Of a stretch of 64,000 nt of DNA, positions 1 to 11,308 are shown piece by piece. Position 1 is the stretch's first letter; every line of letters begins with the position of its first letter. The notes under the pieces were generated by a model. It was not told where the DNA came from, did not search any database, and was given only the letters and a program-made list of their open reading frames with translations. The position numbers and the translations under genes were made by a program. The stretch spans positions 32,427-96,426 of the forward strand of contig JAUCBJ010002727.1 of NCBI GenBank assembly GCA_032718475.1, written 5' to 3'. The DNA comes from Nemertoderma westbladi. Lineage: Eukaryota > Xenacoelomorpha > Nemertodermatida > Nemertodermatidae.

Positions 1-16
1 CTATCAACTCCGTCAT
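1..16 (-). CDS. start of BEL accessory ORF 1, cut by window edge
   Basis: The minus strand from 16 downward starts with ATG and reads M-T-E-L-I, the same start as the ORFs at 26026 and 49025. The bases before it (AGCAGAT) are also the same. Only five codons are visible. Confidence 0.45.
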
Positions 17-1642
17 ATCTGCTATCTGAGTTTATAAATATCAAATGAGTTTATATTTAGGCGAGCGGGCGTCGCTGCCTACTTCTCTTTGCCCCCGGAC
101 AGTGGGATTCTCAGCGCCGATGTACCGTCGTCGCGGTGTTTACGCCAACATGTAGCAACATCACGACAACGATAACCGGCACAAGTCACTCCACTGTCCG
201 TCCCAAAGGCTTGAATCCACTTTAGGTTCTTTCTATAGGAGAGTTGGGCTACTTTCACAATTGCGACTAGCTACTGTAAACACACCTTAGCAGTAACATT
301 CACCTATAAACGCACAAATTCCACACAACTGTCACCAATTGTACACATACAGGCCATTTGTCCGTTAGTCAGTGCCTTCCAGAATGTCACGTTATTACTG
401 TGTATCCTTGGATACTAACAGTGTGCTATATTCTCTATGCGATGCAATGGGACAAGCTTTCTGTTGTTCTTTTAACTTATTTCTAATTCTAGCGTGGGTG
501 TTGCTATGGTGACATTATGGAATGCTAGCGGTAGAATTAGGGTAATTCTCATGCATACAGATCTGGGATGCTATTTAATAATAATTCTTTAATTGTCAAT
601 ATTCTCTTTATGCATGATTTTATTAATTTTATCGGCTATTGACTATATGTTGGAGATTCTCGCACTCTAATACAGTCAATAGGATGAATCTCCGCTCCCA
701 TGATCTATTAATTAATGGAATTTTGGGAATATTATAAATTGTACAAAATGACAATTTATGAAATTCATTTTAAAATATGAATTTAAATTTATTCCCGTGA
801 ATTTTATTATTTGATGTTAAAATTGACACAATTTGATTCCAGAGCAGGTCTGGGGACATAGGATCCTTAATTCTATGAAATTTGTCTTTTAAGAGTATCG
901 GTAAGTGCTACAATACCTTAATTGACTAGAAATTTAAAGGATCTGAATTTTACAGATTTTACTAAATATTAAATTAATATTTAAGATGGGCACCGATTTA
1001 TTCCAGAGCTTGTCTGGGGACGTTAACCACTGATTCTAGAATTTGCCTTTCAAGTATATCGGTGGGTGCCACGATATCTTAATCGACTAGAATTACAGAT
1101 GGTCAAAAAGTTTAACAGATTTATTTGCGTTTTACGCTACTGTTATATGGACATCACGCTACTATATGTATTATTTAATATAAGGTAGAAGAGCAATATC
1201 GCACGAAGCAATGTCAGTGTGAAGAGGCAAGTCGTTTCCAAGGTCTACCCAGAGCTTGGTTTAGCCGAGACACGAGGATCTGAATTTTGCATTCCTAATA
1301 CTCTGCCTACCAATAATACTTGAATATAGTAGTGGCTTTATTGTACTTTAATAAGTACGGACATTTCATCTTACTGTAGTCACGTATTTATAATATGATA
1401 CGGACAGTAAGGAAAGAGAAAAAATAATTATTTCTCGCCGTCGCACTAAATATATTATAAGTAATTACGTACGTAATAAACACTAATATATTGCACTAAT
1501 CTACTAAATAATCACTAAAATAACATTCTACTAAATAAAATTAAAGAAAACGATTATAATAAAATTACATAATAATACATACATAAATATAAAATAAAAA
1601 CAAATATAAAATGATATAGTCACACGCCCACTCCATATGTTA
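17..1642 (-). other. BEL copy B 3' non-coding block between pol and accessory ORF
   Basis: This corresponds to 24400-26025 of copy A and 47292-49024 of copy C. It has no credible gene. It holds two imperfect tandem copies (near 850-940 and 990-1090) of the unit that repeats every 164 bp in copy A, each with the CCAGA...TCTGG inverted motif. Its conservation in three diverged copies suggests that the element needs it. Confidence 0.6.
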
Positions 1643-3517
1643 TTACGTTATAGAGTCCCTAGATATTTGTTGGATTAGGGAAGTGGTCGTAGGAAGAGTA
1701 TCTTGCCTTCCATAGTTTCCGGACAGTTTTCGGTCTCTTTCCAGTAAACATAAACGACCAGCTGGGCGATTGAGTTGTTGTGTTACTTTCTCCGCTCCCT
1801 TGGCCTGTCTAATCTCCACCGGGGTAAGATGAGGAGGCCATTCTTCTTCTTCTTTACTTAAGAAGTCGGATCCACCTAACCAGCCTGGAGTATCTATTAG
1901 TTCTTGAGGAGTTGCTCCTCTGGAAACGATGTCGGCTGGATTAATCGTCCCAAGGCAATGTCTCCATTGATCTATATTGGAGTTAATATCGTCATTATCT
2001 GAGGAGTATGGTGTTCCCTCAGTTGGATCGTCTACATCACTGCTCTCCACTTCCCATTCCTTTACTTGGTATACCTGTTGTTGAGGTAATCTCTCTTTGA
2101 GAGTTCTACGGGAAGGGCCAGTGAAGTACCAACCTACTCTAGTTCTTACCGCATAGGTTTGCAGTGGCTGCGGTTGAGCAGGCCGTTTCTCCAATGTCTC
2201 GAGCGCCTCATGCGCGTTTTGGCCGATGAGTATTTGCACTCCAGGATAATCTGTTTGGAATCGAGGTACCTTAAGATGTTGGATGCTCTCATCTTCGTCC
2301 CAATTATATAGGTCTGCTTGAGTAGTAGCGAAGTTCTTTATAGCCACCATTTTTACCGACCTGATACCTTGTGATCCTGATTTATCCTGGGGAGTGGACA
2401 ACACACCTACATAGTAATCTGCCGCTAGGGTAGATTTCCAAACCTGCATGATTCCTGACATATTCAACTTAGTTCGGAATTTGGGTTGTCCAGCAAAGAT
2501 GTCCTCGGCTAGTTCTTGATCGATGAATGTTCCTGTACTGCCGGAGTCAAGGAGGGCATTCACTATGTAACTTTTGTTAGGACCCTGAACTCTTACCTGC
2601 ACTACAGGAAATTCTCTGATTCCTACGTTGGAAGTTGAAGGTTTCCAGGATGGTTGTCTGTCAAAGTTAGTTGGGGAGAACTCATTGTCGGTGTCCTTTT
2701 CGTAAGTAAGTGCTCGATACACTGCGGTATTTATTAGGTAACAGGATTCGTTGGCGTCGGAGAATTCGTCCGTATAGAATCCTTCCCACTCAGAACTTTG
2801 GTCAGTGTCGTTCACATCACTGAATTGGACATGTGATTTGGGCTCACTTACCTGACTCGGGCTGTTTCGTTCGAATTCCGTGTGCAACAAGCTATGATGT
2901 TCCGCGCCGCACTTAGCACACCTTGCGTCAGAGTAACAGGTTCGCCGCTGGTGTCCGCGTCTGAGACAGTTATAGCATAACCGCTTATCCCACATGACTT
3001 CACGTCTGTCTACCAGGGATTTCTTTAGGAATTCCGCACACGCACTCAAACGGTGGGGCCCATCGCACAGCGCACATTTTGGTTTAATGTTACTCACTTT
3101 ACCTTGGGTAACGTTATGCACTCTCGTTCTTTCTTCGGGCTTTCTTCCGTGTACTCTGTTAGGAGACTGAGGAGGAGTCTTAGCAACCTGTTCTCTCCTG
3201 TCATGGGTTCGAGCTTTAGATTTACTTACGTCCTTTGAGGTCTTGTTAACATAGTAAAATTTCTCGGTGTCTTTCCCGCTGTCTTCTTCTTCAGAAGCTT
3301 GGCTTTCGCCGTCATCAGTATAACACACCGGTGTTACTCTTCTCCTAGAAACGGGTTTCTCACTTACCTTATTTTCCGATGTTTTCTCCCTGGACTGTTT
3401 TATAAGTTGTAGTTTTACTTCACCGTCTAAGAAGGACATAAGATCAGCCATGGTAGGTCCCCGTCTTTGTTGCTCATTCATATACAATACCTTCTTGTCC
3501 CAGCGTGTACTGTACAT
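1643..3517 (-). pseudogene. BEL copy B nucleocapsid-protease with pol remnants
   Basis: This 624-codon frame begins in the capsid-nucleocapsid linker, carries three Cys/His zinc knuckles (first one starting CALCDGPH), then the protease with its LLDSGSTGTFID active site. It then jumps straight from the post-protease acidic segment (SSDNDD) to the end of the RNase H region (DQWRHC...INPADI), and a second jump joins AKGAEKV to the last residues of pol (QQLNRP). Two blocks of about 1.7-1.8 kb each, present in copy A, are therefore missing: RT plus most of RNase H, and integrase plus its C-terminal domain. The frame is displaced from the upstream gag frame by a 5-bp insertion near 3512. The remaining protein would be nucleocapsid and protease only. 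Confidence 0.8.
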
Positions 3518-4845
3518 ACTCCACCCTTTGGTAAAGTAGAGACAATGGCTCCAATAACCATGGAACTCTGGTATTCATGAGACTTACCTAACCAATCCAA
3601 TTGTCTGCAGATCTCCTGGATCTCATCGGAAAACTCTATGATCCCGCTACTAAGGAACTTTCGGGGGGCTACTAATTTCGCATACAAATACTTAGCTATG
3701 TTATCCTTATTACCATACCTGATGTTTAATGTATCCCAGACTTGTCTTAATCCATCTGGATGTCCAATAAACTTTAACGCCATTAACTTGGGAGGTCCTT
3801 CCAAACATTTGATGAGGAATCTCAGTTTCTCTCCGTTAGATAGTACAGAGTTCTGTATGCTATCTTTGTAATATTCGTTGAAAGGTAACCATTTCATCTC
3901 ATCTCCATTGAATTTGACGATCTCTCCCACTTTGACCGCTTGGCGGGCTTCTGTTCTAGCCATCTGACGCGTAAAGCTTTCTTGGGCCATCGTGTTATTT
4001 AATATCGAATTATCGGTATATAAAGTTCTCGGATCATTATCAGGTCTATAGGGAATATCATTAATAACAGGTCTATAATCACCCTTAATAGGGTTTGCTA
4101 TAGGAGTTTCAACTTCACTAGCAGTATAGATGCGTGTAGGCTCCACACCTTGCGCATGTAATACTTCAGACCTAACAGGTTGACACAATGTTACAGGGGG
4201 TATTGGTATGCCCTTTTGTATATTGACTAATTTGTCGCGTTCTAGCGCGATACTTTGCTGCACCTTTTGCAACTCTAACCTACTTTCCCTTACTGTTCCC
4301 TTGAGCTGCTGGACAGTCTCTTCCATTTCCCGGACCTGCTGAGAGGAGCACAAACAGTGTTCCCTCAGCTGCTCGAGCAGGAGACCCATCTCCCGTCGTC
4401 CCTCAGCTACCCACTCAACCGCCGAAGCGGGAGTCGCCAACGTAGTAGCGGGCGAGCGAGAGACGACGGGCGATAAATTCTTGATATCTCGCTCGGCGTC
4501 CAGGACGGGTTCGGACTCGGGAACAGTCCTACTGGGCACAGGTAGTTTAGTACTGTACAAAGGGAATTTATAGGCAGGTTCTGGGAGTACAGGTGTCTCT
4601 ATCTTTCTTTCCGCTTCTACTGTTGCCATTGCCTCTGCCGCCTTTCTTTCCGCTTCTGCTGTTGCCATTGTCTCTGCCACCTTTCTTTCCGCTTCTGCTG
4701 TTGCCATTGCCTCTGCCACCTTTCTTTTCGCCTTTGATGTTGCCATTGCCTCTGCCATCTTCCTTTCAAGACCCTGTCCAAGTCTAAGACTCATTCTAAC
4801 ACCTTCCAAAAGACTATCTGACAGTGCCCGTTTTGTGTCAGACAT
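3478..4845 (-). pseudogene. BEL copy B gag, N-terminally deleted
   Basis: It begins MSDTKRALSDSLLEG, matching the first residues of gag in copies A and C, then skips several hundred residues. In place of the long Ala/Glu/Lys coil of A and C it has four near-identical 13-residue units of the type VAEAMATAEAERK. After that it runs collinear with A: the IETPVLPEP segment, a leucine-rich coil, and the Pao-type capsid region (GDEMKWLPFNEYY...LSNGEKL). It ends at a frameshift caused by a 5-bp insertion (a GTAC-containing duplication near 3512) and overlaps the next frame by 40 bp. The start was chosen by alignment with the ATG at 16227 and 39344. Confidence 0.8.
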
Positions 4846-4980
4846 GTTTGTTTGTACAGTTGAATGCCTACTGCTATATTACAGTTAAAGCAAGTCTAGT
4901 AATTCAGTATCACTGTTAGCCTAGTAATTAATTACCGATACTGCTACTCAGTGTAGCGTGAAATATATATAATATATTAG

Positions 4981-5230
4981 AATACCGGTATGCTTATAGT
5001 ATATATATAAGTATTATTACAGACTAGATTTGTCACAGAGTACCGGTATATAATTTTAGCGCAAATATATATAAATATATAATAGGCCTATCGTGAATAC
5101 CGGTATGCAGCTTACACTTATAGTATATATAAGTATAATTATGGACTAGAATTAATTACAGAGTACCGGTATGATTTCAGCTCAAATTTATAGAAATAAA
5201 TATAATAAGCCTATGGTAAATACTGGTATG
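4981..5230 (-). repeat. AT-rich leader repeats built on ACCGGTAT, copy B
   Basis: Several ACCGGTAT-type palindromes (4985, 5042, 5099, 5164, and a variant at 5225) sit in AT-rich tandem units just 5' of gag. The same array is at 15845-16095 (A) and 38839-39206 (C). Confidence 0.7.
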
Positions 5231-6290
5231 TCAATTATTTTAGAATAATTGAATTTCTGAATATTTTAGGGTTACTTGGTTACTTTAACTTACTTTATTA
5301 CCGTTATTTAAGCAGTAATCCAACTGATATTGAGACCTAGTTGTTGTATGGCAGGCCTACTATTTATAAATCGTTTGAGTTGATTTATAATATTTATATA
5401 CCCGTTTAAAATGGGTTTTGTCAATATTTGAAATAAATGTTATTATTTCTGGGGGGAGTCACTACACAGAAGCTGTGCGCTCTCAGTGAAGTGCTATTTA
5501 TTGGACACTAAAAACTGATAATTCTAATTTACCTAAGTTACTTAATACTACAAATTACATACAATTCGGGGTGAGATTACAATCTCTAAATAAACACAAC
5601 AAAAATATTACGTACGAATTTTTAGGGTAATTTTACAGGAAGTCTACAAACCAGTCTAACAAAGGGTTAGATTTCTGGTTATTACAACTGACAGGGTACT
5701 ACGGTATTTGAAATAATAAGTAGTAGTAAATATATTGCACTGTCCAGATAGGAAAATACCACCGCCTGACGACCTATAACCGTATCGCTATAGGTACTAC
5801 GTTATGTATTACGGAGTGTTCCTACCTGTTAATTACAGCGGACTACCAGATCCAGCGTGCCTATTAACCACTTTACAACACAAATATACTGCCTACACAC
5901 TAATTACCTCGGAAAGCACTGTACACTAAACCCTAAATTAGATACAAGTACTGGTACAACAAATAATCAGTAGTTAAATATACTTGAACAGTTAAAAGAA
6001 CCACGGCATCTGCTGGAGTGACTGGAGCACAAAGTCACCAGTCTTTACCTACGCCTAGCAGCCCGTGTAGTACCGGGGTTAATTTAACTATAACGGTATG
6101 TGTAACAAACACAATTACTGTAGGAATAAACTTGGGGACATGAATGTTGCGAATAATCGCATAAACTCTGAATAATAAATATTACGCTACCCGTACAGAA
6201 TACTCAAACAAAATACAGACCAAATGCTGGCAGACTACCACCAAGCCTAAATAAACTACTGTATGTGCAGATTCCAAAACGGTTAGTTAG

Positions 6291-6700
6291 TATGCGTTCT
6301 AACACGGTAGTACGACTTATTCTTTAAGAGGGGATTGACCTTACAGTTATGACTGCCCCAACTTACTAACTGGCACTTTATCAGACAAACTCTACACAAG
6401 CAGCAATCTCTTCAGACCTAATAATAGCTAGACAACAATCTAGCCTACAAAATATCTGAGTAATAACTATTACGGTACCTGAACAGACCACACAAACAAA
6501 CACAGGCCAAAACACTGGCAGAATACTGTCAAGCCTAAATAAACTACAGTATGTGCAGATTCCAAAATTGTTAGTTAGTATGCGTTCTAACACGGTAGTA
6601 CGACTTATTCTTTAAGAGGGGATTGACCTTACAGCGATGGCTGCCCCAACTTACTAACTGGCACTCTATCGGACAAACCCTACACACGCAGTAATCTCTC
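6291..6700 (-). repeat. Large tandem duplication in the leader of copy B
   Basis: A segment beginning TATGCGTTCTAACACGG occurs at 6291 and again at 6579, a 288-bp period. Copies A and C have the same duplication at 290-bp spacing, so the duplication predates their divergence. Confidence 0.75.
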
Positions 6701-6941
6701 CAAACCCAACAACAATCCGACAACAGTCCGGCCTACAGTTATCCGAACAATCTGAGCAGACTTACACGTCTTCAGCTCAATATTAACTTACTAGGAAATA
6801 AAACTGACAGAAATAAGTAAACTATACAAAGGAATGAGGGGTGATCAATCCCTATTCCCCTGGCAGCCTACAATATACTATAGATCACAATCGAAATAAT
6901 ACTAATGTACTTCTGTACTTATACTGGAAGTACCGGTTAGA

Positions 6942-7062
6942 ACAGTTGGGCCTACAGACCTACAGAAGTACCGGTTCTGATAGTTGGACCTACGGACCTA
7001 CAGCAGTACCGGTTCTGGCAGTTGGGCCTACTGACCTACAGAAGTACCGGTTCAGGTTTACT
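6942..7062 (-). repeat. 38-bp tandem repeat in the leader of copy B
   Basis: AGTACCGGTTC recurs at 6967, 7005 and 7043, giving a 38-bp period. The short frame over it (6841-7068) is just the repeat read through and is not called as a gene. Confidence 0.7.
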
Positions 7063-7140
7063 GGTTGACCGGTACTTTCAACTTTATTGCTTACTGCAAT
7101 AAAGTCAATGACTGTTATTGTACGCGCTTTTGAAGACCTT

Positions 7141-7158
7141 TAGCAGTTTAACCTGCCA
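7141..7158 (-). promoter_or_regulatory. Putative primer-binding site, copy B
   Basis: TGGCAGGTTAAACTGCTA, 3 nt inside the 5' LTR end on the minus strand. It is identical in copies A and C although the surrounding LTR is diverged. The priming tRNA was not identified. Confidence 0.55.
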
Positions 7159-7161
7159 AAA

Positions 7162-8367
7162 TTTATATGTCTTTTGATTTATAAATATACTTTAGAAGAT
7201 GACAAATATTTAATACCAATAAACAAAACATTAGCAGAAGCCAGCCTAGTGCGCGTCCATTCACCCGCTGGATAATCCCGGGAGGCTGGATTCTGTCGGC
7301 TTAGATTATTATTGCAGTGAAGCTTACGGTATTGTATTATTCGATTGATCGTTAATAATTAATTTCTGACTAATATTATTCACTTTCGGGAAATATTAAC
7401 AGTTCCTTTTAGGACGTGGCGCTCTATCTAAGTAAACAGAGATATGACTTATACTAATCACAACGGTAAGTCGGTAAGGCTTATGATTCACGTATGAGGC
7501 GCATTCTTTAGGAAATGCTTAGTTATCAGCCACAATCATGCACACCACCGGTAACGCACAATACTGCTCACTAATTTGCCGACCGTCAATGAATTTTATC
7601 ATATATAAAGAGAATAGCAACGGACTCATGTAGGGCTTATCAAATAGCATTAAATTCAATACACACCACAATAATATAAGTCGCAATCGCTATATATATA
7701 ACCCGCCTCTCTAACCTGTAGTGTATCAAGAAAATTGGGAAATTTGGGTTCTTTATAAATGTTCTCCAAATAATATTCAATCCACTGATATAAGATATGA
7801 CAACAGTAAAACATTAAGACGGTAGGTTAAGATATGATATGCACTGATATGGACCGATATGTGAGTTGTTATGAACCGATAACAGTCATACGCTCTATAA
7901 TCTTAAGCCTACTAATGTTTCTTTCTAGAGCCGTTGTTTCTGGCTTAGACAGCAATAACAACAAAGTATCAGTAAAAAACTGTAAGACTGAACAATCCCA
8001 GTATGATCGGCTCAAAGCTCCACATCGACAGAGAGAATCGCTCTGATTGGCTGAAGCCAAACAAAGAACCATGCGTCCAATGGCTGTTTCCATTTAAGCA
8101 ACCAGCTGCTAGATGTCGTAATCTGAATCATCACGGCTAAGCTGTGTAAAAGTATTTGCCGTATTGCGGGTTTTTTGCCTTACCATGTCCGCTAAAACAC
8201 GTATATAGCAGAATGACTTTTATGTCCGTTAAAACACCTGTAACGGTACCTTGAGGGCGAGGGGAATATATATACAGTTAGGGAACCTTTTTAGAGTATT
8301 CCAGCGCCTGGGGGGAAACTGGATTGCGAAGCAAAGGGGCCAGTTATATCCCACAGAAGCTTTTACA
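7162..8367 (-). repeat. 5' LTR of BEL copy B
   Basis: On the minus strand it starts TGTAAAAGCTT at 8367, as in copy C, and ends near 7162 just before the primer-binding site. Blocks shared with A and C include AGCGGACAT repeats near the start, GCGATTGCGACTTA after a TATATATATA box (near 7690-7700), and the AGAGCGCCACGTCCTAAA-type block near 7430. It resembles C more than A because it has the longer U3 region. The exact ends are uncertain because the partner LTR is outside the window. Confidence 0.65.
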
Positions 8368-9275
8368 CGAACTACAAATAAACAGTGGTTGGTAGGCCTA
8401 CACGTGCAGTTGATACGTCGAAATCGAACTACAAATAAACACATACAGACATAGTTTTCCTGTTTTCCTATTGATGATGATTATTTAATATACCGGCAAC
8501 CGGTACACCCCCATCTGCCCATTGACACCCCCTGAACCAAGCAGGGTTCAGGGTAGTCTTCAGTTTTATCGCGTTCGATGGTGGATAGTCTAGAGTCTCG
8601 ACAGTTCGACACTTGAGGTCGAACTTGTCTGCACCCACCTGCACATCAGGCTGCAGCTGCAACCTGTCTTGCTGCTATGTACTGTACTCGTACCACGTAC
8701 TGCTGTACTGCTGTAAAGTTAAAGACTGAAACAAGGTAGCAGTACAGCAGTAGGGCTGTTTACATAATCTCGTTTGAATTTCCCTCCCATTCATTGGCGG
8801 TTGTATCCCCACCTCACTCTTACATGAAATTGAGAAGACAACGTAAAGTAAAAGTAAAAGTAAATTTTCTTCGGCGACTTATTTTCAGTGCGGTCCCCCC
8901 CAGAACTATACTCCCCAGAGCAAACTCCAGTACTCATTTAGCTACCACTTAAGGCAGAGAAGCGCCATGGCTGGTCCCTTTTACCCATTGGTTTATTCTC
9001 GGCTCTCAGAACGGAGAATGCCATGAATTATCGGGTCGAGAATTGCGTGTTCTATTGGGACGGCGCCGCGAAGTTTGGTGGATCCTGAGTTCCTGACAAT
9101 ATATTAAATATCATTAAACACCATTTTCCGTTCTAGTTTCAGAGTTTAAGTACAACGAACATTGCAGTGCCTTGCTTATCATTTAATTTACCTGCGTGTA
9201 ATACGCTAATAAACTAATACACCCTAATAGGCCCTACTGCCTAATGCTGTAAAACTAATTCAACAGGACAGCAGG
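8368..9275. other. Intergenic, between BEL copy B and the NAD synthase
   Basis: No gene is supported. It contains two short inverted repeats (a 9-bp stem near 8530 and a perfect 14-bp stem at 8698-8752). The upstream part of the NAD synthase transcription unit must lie here; no clear TATA box was found. Confidence 0.5.
8698..8752. repeat. Perfect 14-bp inverted repeat (hairpin)
   Basis: The arms TACTGCTGTACTGC (8698-8711) and GCAGTACAGCAGTA (8739-8752) are perfectly complementary around a 27-nt loop. It is about 520 bp upstream of the NAD synthase start. No function is assigned. Confidence 0.6.
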
Positions 9276-10061
9276 ATGCAAACGCAGAAATTAATCCAAC
9301 ATATTGTCCAATGGCTGTCAGATTATTTGACCAGGTCGGGTCAAAAAGGTTTCGCAGTCGGTGTCTCAGGGGGTATAGACTCCGCAGTTACGTCATCATT
9401 GTGTGCGAGAACCGGTAAACCAGTCTACTGTCTGGAGATGCCAATACACCAAGCTCCGGACCAGGTATCCCGGGCAACCAACCACGTAGACGCGCTGCAG
9501 AAGAAACATTCTAACGTACAACGAATAAAAGTCGATCTAACCGAAACTTTCGATAACTTCTGTAAAGCCTTTAGCGTCGATAAAACGGCGATAAACGCCG
9601 GTATCGCATTGGCTAACTCCCAATCGCGACTACGTATGACGACGTTGTACTGCGCGGCAGGAATGCATCAACTATTAGTGGCGGGAACCGGGAATAAAGT
9701 GGAGGATTTCGGCGTCGGATTCTTTACTAAGTACGGCGACGGCGGGGTGGATTTATCCCCTATAGCAGATTTAATGAAGAGCGAGGTTTACGAGTTGGGG
9801 ACGGCGTTGGGAGTTAGCGAGGCGATTCTGTCGGCTGTTCCAACCGACGGGTTGTGGGAGGACAACAGATCGGATGAGGACCAGATAGGGGCCTCCTACC
9901 CCGAGTTGGAATGGGCCATGAGGAACCATGAACTCCTGGCCGACGCGGATATAAGTGACAGACAGCGGGTTGTTATGGCGATATTTAGGCGTCACAATGC
10001 CGCCGCCCAACATAAGATGAATCCAATACCGGTTTGCGAGATTCCGCCGGAACTGAAGTGA
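9276..10061 (+). CDS. nadE: NAD(+) synthase, single-domain bacterial (NadE) type
   Basis: The 261-residue product matches ammonia-dependent NAD+ synthase, which amidates nicotinate adenine dinucleotide using ATP as the last step of NAD+ synthesis. The N-type ATP pyrophosphatase loop SGGIDS is at residues 31-36. EMPIHQ follows near 53, and the block GTGNKVEDFGVGFFTKYGDG near 137-156 leads into the conserved SPIADLMKSEVYEL segment. There is no N-terminal glutaminase (nitrilase-like) domain, whereas the usual animal enzyme NADSYN1 is a much larger two-domain protein. The whole bacterial-length enzyme lies in one exon, with an in-frame TAG at 9228 fixing the start at 9276, and ends TGA followed by TAG. 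The sequence looks intact and more GC-rich than its flanks. It may be an old horizontal transfer or a rarely annotated animal paralogue. It sits among transposons, so bacterial contamination is unlikely. Confidence 0.88.
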   Translation: MQTQKLIQHIVQWLSDYLTRSGQKGFAVGVSGGIDSAVTSSLCARTGKPVYCLEMPIHQAPDQVSRATNHVDALQKKHSNVQRIKVDLTETFDNFCKAFSVDKTAINAGIALANSQSRLRMTTLYCAAGMHQLLVAGTGNKVEDFGVGFFTKYGDGGVDLSPIADLMKSEVYELGTALGVSEAILSAVPTDGLWEDNRSDEDQIGASYPELEWAMRNHELLADADISDRQRVVMAIFRRHNAAAQHKMNPIPVCEIPPELK

Positions 10062-11308
10062 TAGTTGGTTCTTAATATGCTAAATGGGTTAATATAATAT
10101 GCTAAATGGGTTAATATAAGCTCTACGAGCTAATAGAAACTCAATGTTCTAATACTGTATAAGCTAAATGCTACAGTATAAACTAAAAAAGCAACTTCCA
10201 AATTTCCAATCACCCCCAATAACCTAAAAGGTTTTCTTTGTGACTTCCAATCTACTGTACAGAATGGAATACAAGTTGTGGACCCTTCGCGCATCACGGA
10301 AGCCTATAAAAGAAAGTGTACTAATCTCTATTAGATATACGAAAACCGTCATTCCCCAAATATTAAATGAGTGATGCTTTGAGTTTTTGTTAAACTGGTT
10401 GTAAAAACAGAGGTCCATTTCAGTTTGCCCTTACACGCTTTAACTGTCATTTGTAAACCTACACAGTAGGGCTATTTAAGTTAAGTATGACATTTTTTGT
10501 TTTACAATACTCGTCTCCTTCATTAGCCTCGTTGCGCTCGTCATGTTTGGTTTCAAAATATTTTTCCTAAACGGAGACTGACGAACTTTATAACTATGTA
10601 ACTTTTCAAAAATGTGAGAGTACGGCAGATGGATACTCGTATCCATTGCAAAACTCATTGCGTTCGTTCTCTACAACCTGGTCACCAAATATACCTTACA
10701 ACATATACCGGTATCATACCTTTCCAAAGAACATGTGTACCAAATTTGGTTAGATTTCATCGAGGATTGGCTGAGTTATTAACGTTTAAAAACACGGACC
10801 TACAGAACGACAGACACAAAGATCGAGATAGTGGTACCCGTACGCTAAGCTCGTGGCTCGCCCCACTATAGTAACAACTAAATGTAAATAACTATTACAA
10901 TAACTATTGATTCTAGTTTATTAGAAACTGCGGTGCAATCAAGGCGTTACGCTATCATTATAAATACAATGTGTATGAAAGCATCGGTTCAGATATTTGT
11001 TAATCATGTTCATTTAATACTGGAATATTATATTTAGTTAGGTTAGGTTGATGACCATATTTTAGTGTGTTATTAGTTTGGAATGTTTGTCTTTACGAAT
11101 AAAAGTGGCGGTGAAAAATACAATTTTATTTAAAAGTAATAATTATGTGATAAACACAAATTTAATTCCCATGGCTCACTTAGTCGCATAAATCAAAAGG
11201 CTACCGAGCCTGTAATTTATTACACAAATTAACATCAATCATTGGCGCTACTAGTTTTCATCTTGTTTGAATACGTTATTTTTGACAATGAAACAGATTC
11301 CATCCGCT
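10062..11308. other. Intergenic, with short tandem repeats and one interspersed repeat
   Basis: Just after the NAD synthase there are two copies of a 23-bp unit containing ATATGCTAAATGGGTTAAT (about 10076-10122). An interspersed repeat lies at 10714-10868. No gene is supported elsewhere. The short frames at 10224-10418, 10476-10658 and 10614-10871 have no recognisable content. Confidence 0.5.
10714..10868 (+). repeat. Interspersed repeat, copy 1 (SINE- or MITE-like)
   Basis: About 155 bp are closely similar, in the same orientation, to 54231-54402. Both run from a CATGTGTACCAA block through TTTCATCGAGGATTGG and GAGTTATTAACGTTTAAA to CGTGGCTCGCCCCAC. No ends, target duplication or tRNA-like promoter were established. 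Confidence 0.65.

Larger units (their letters stand above)
1..8367 (-). mobile_element. BEL/Pao LTR retrotransposon copy B, internally deleted, 3' end outside window
   Basis: Read on the minus strand this is a third copy of the family seen at 13088-29866 and 35828-51623. The order is 5' LTR (about 8367-7162), primer-binding site (7158-7141), long leader, gag fragment (4845-3478), nucleocapsid/protease/pol remnant (3517-1643), the conserved 3' non-coding block, and the first codons of the accessory ORF at the left edge. Its 3' LTR must lie left of the window. Compared with copy A it lacks most of the gag N-terminus, all of reverse transcriptase and most of RNase H, and all of integrase, so it cannot move by itself. 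The LTR is clearly diverged from those of A and C, so this is an older or separate sublineage. Confidence 0.85.
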
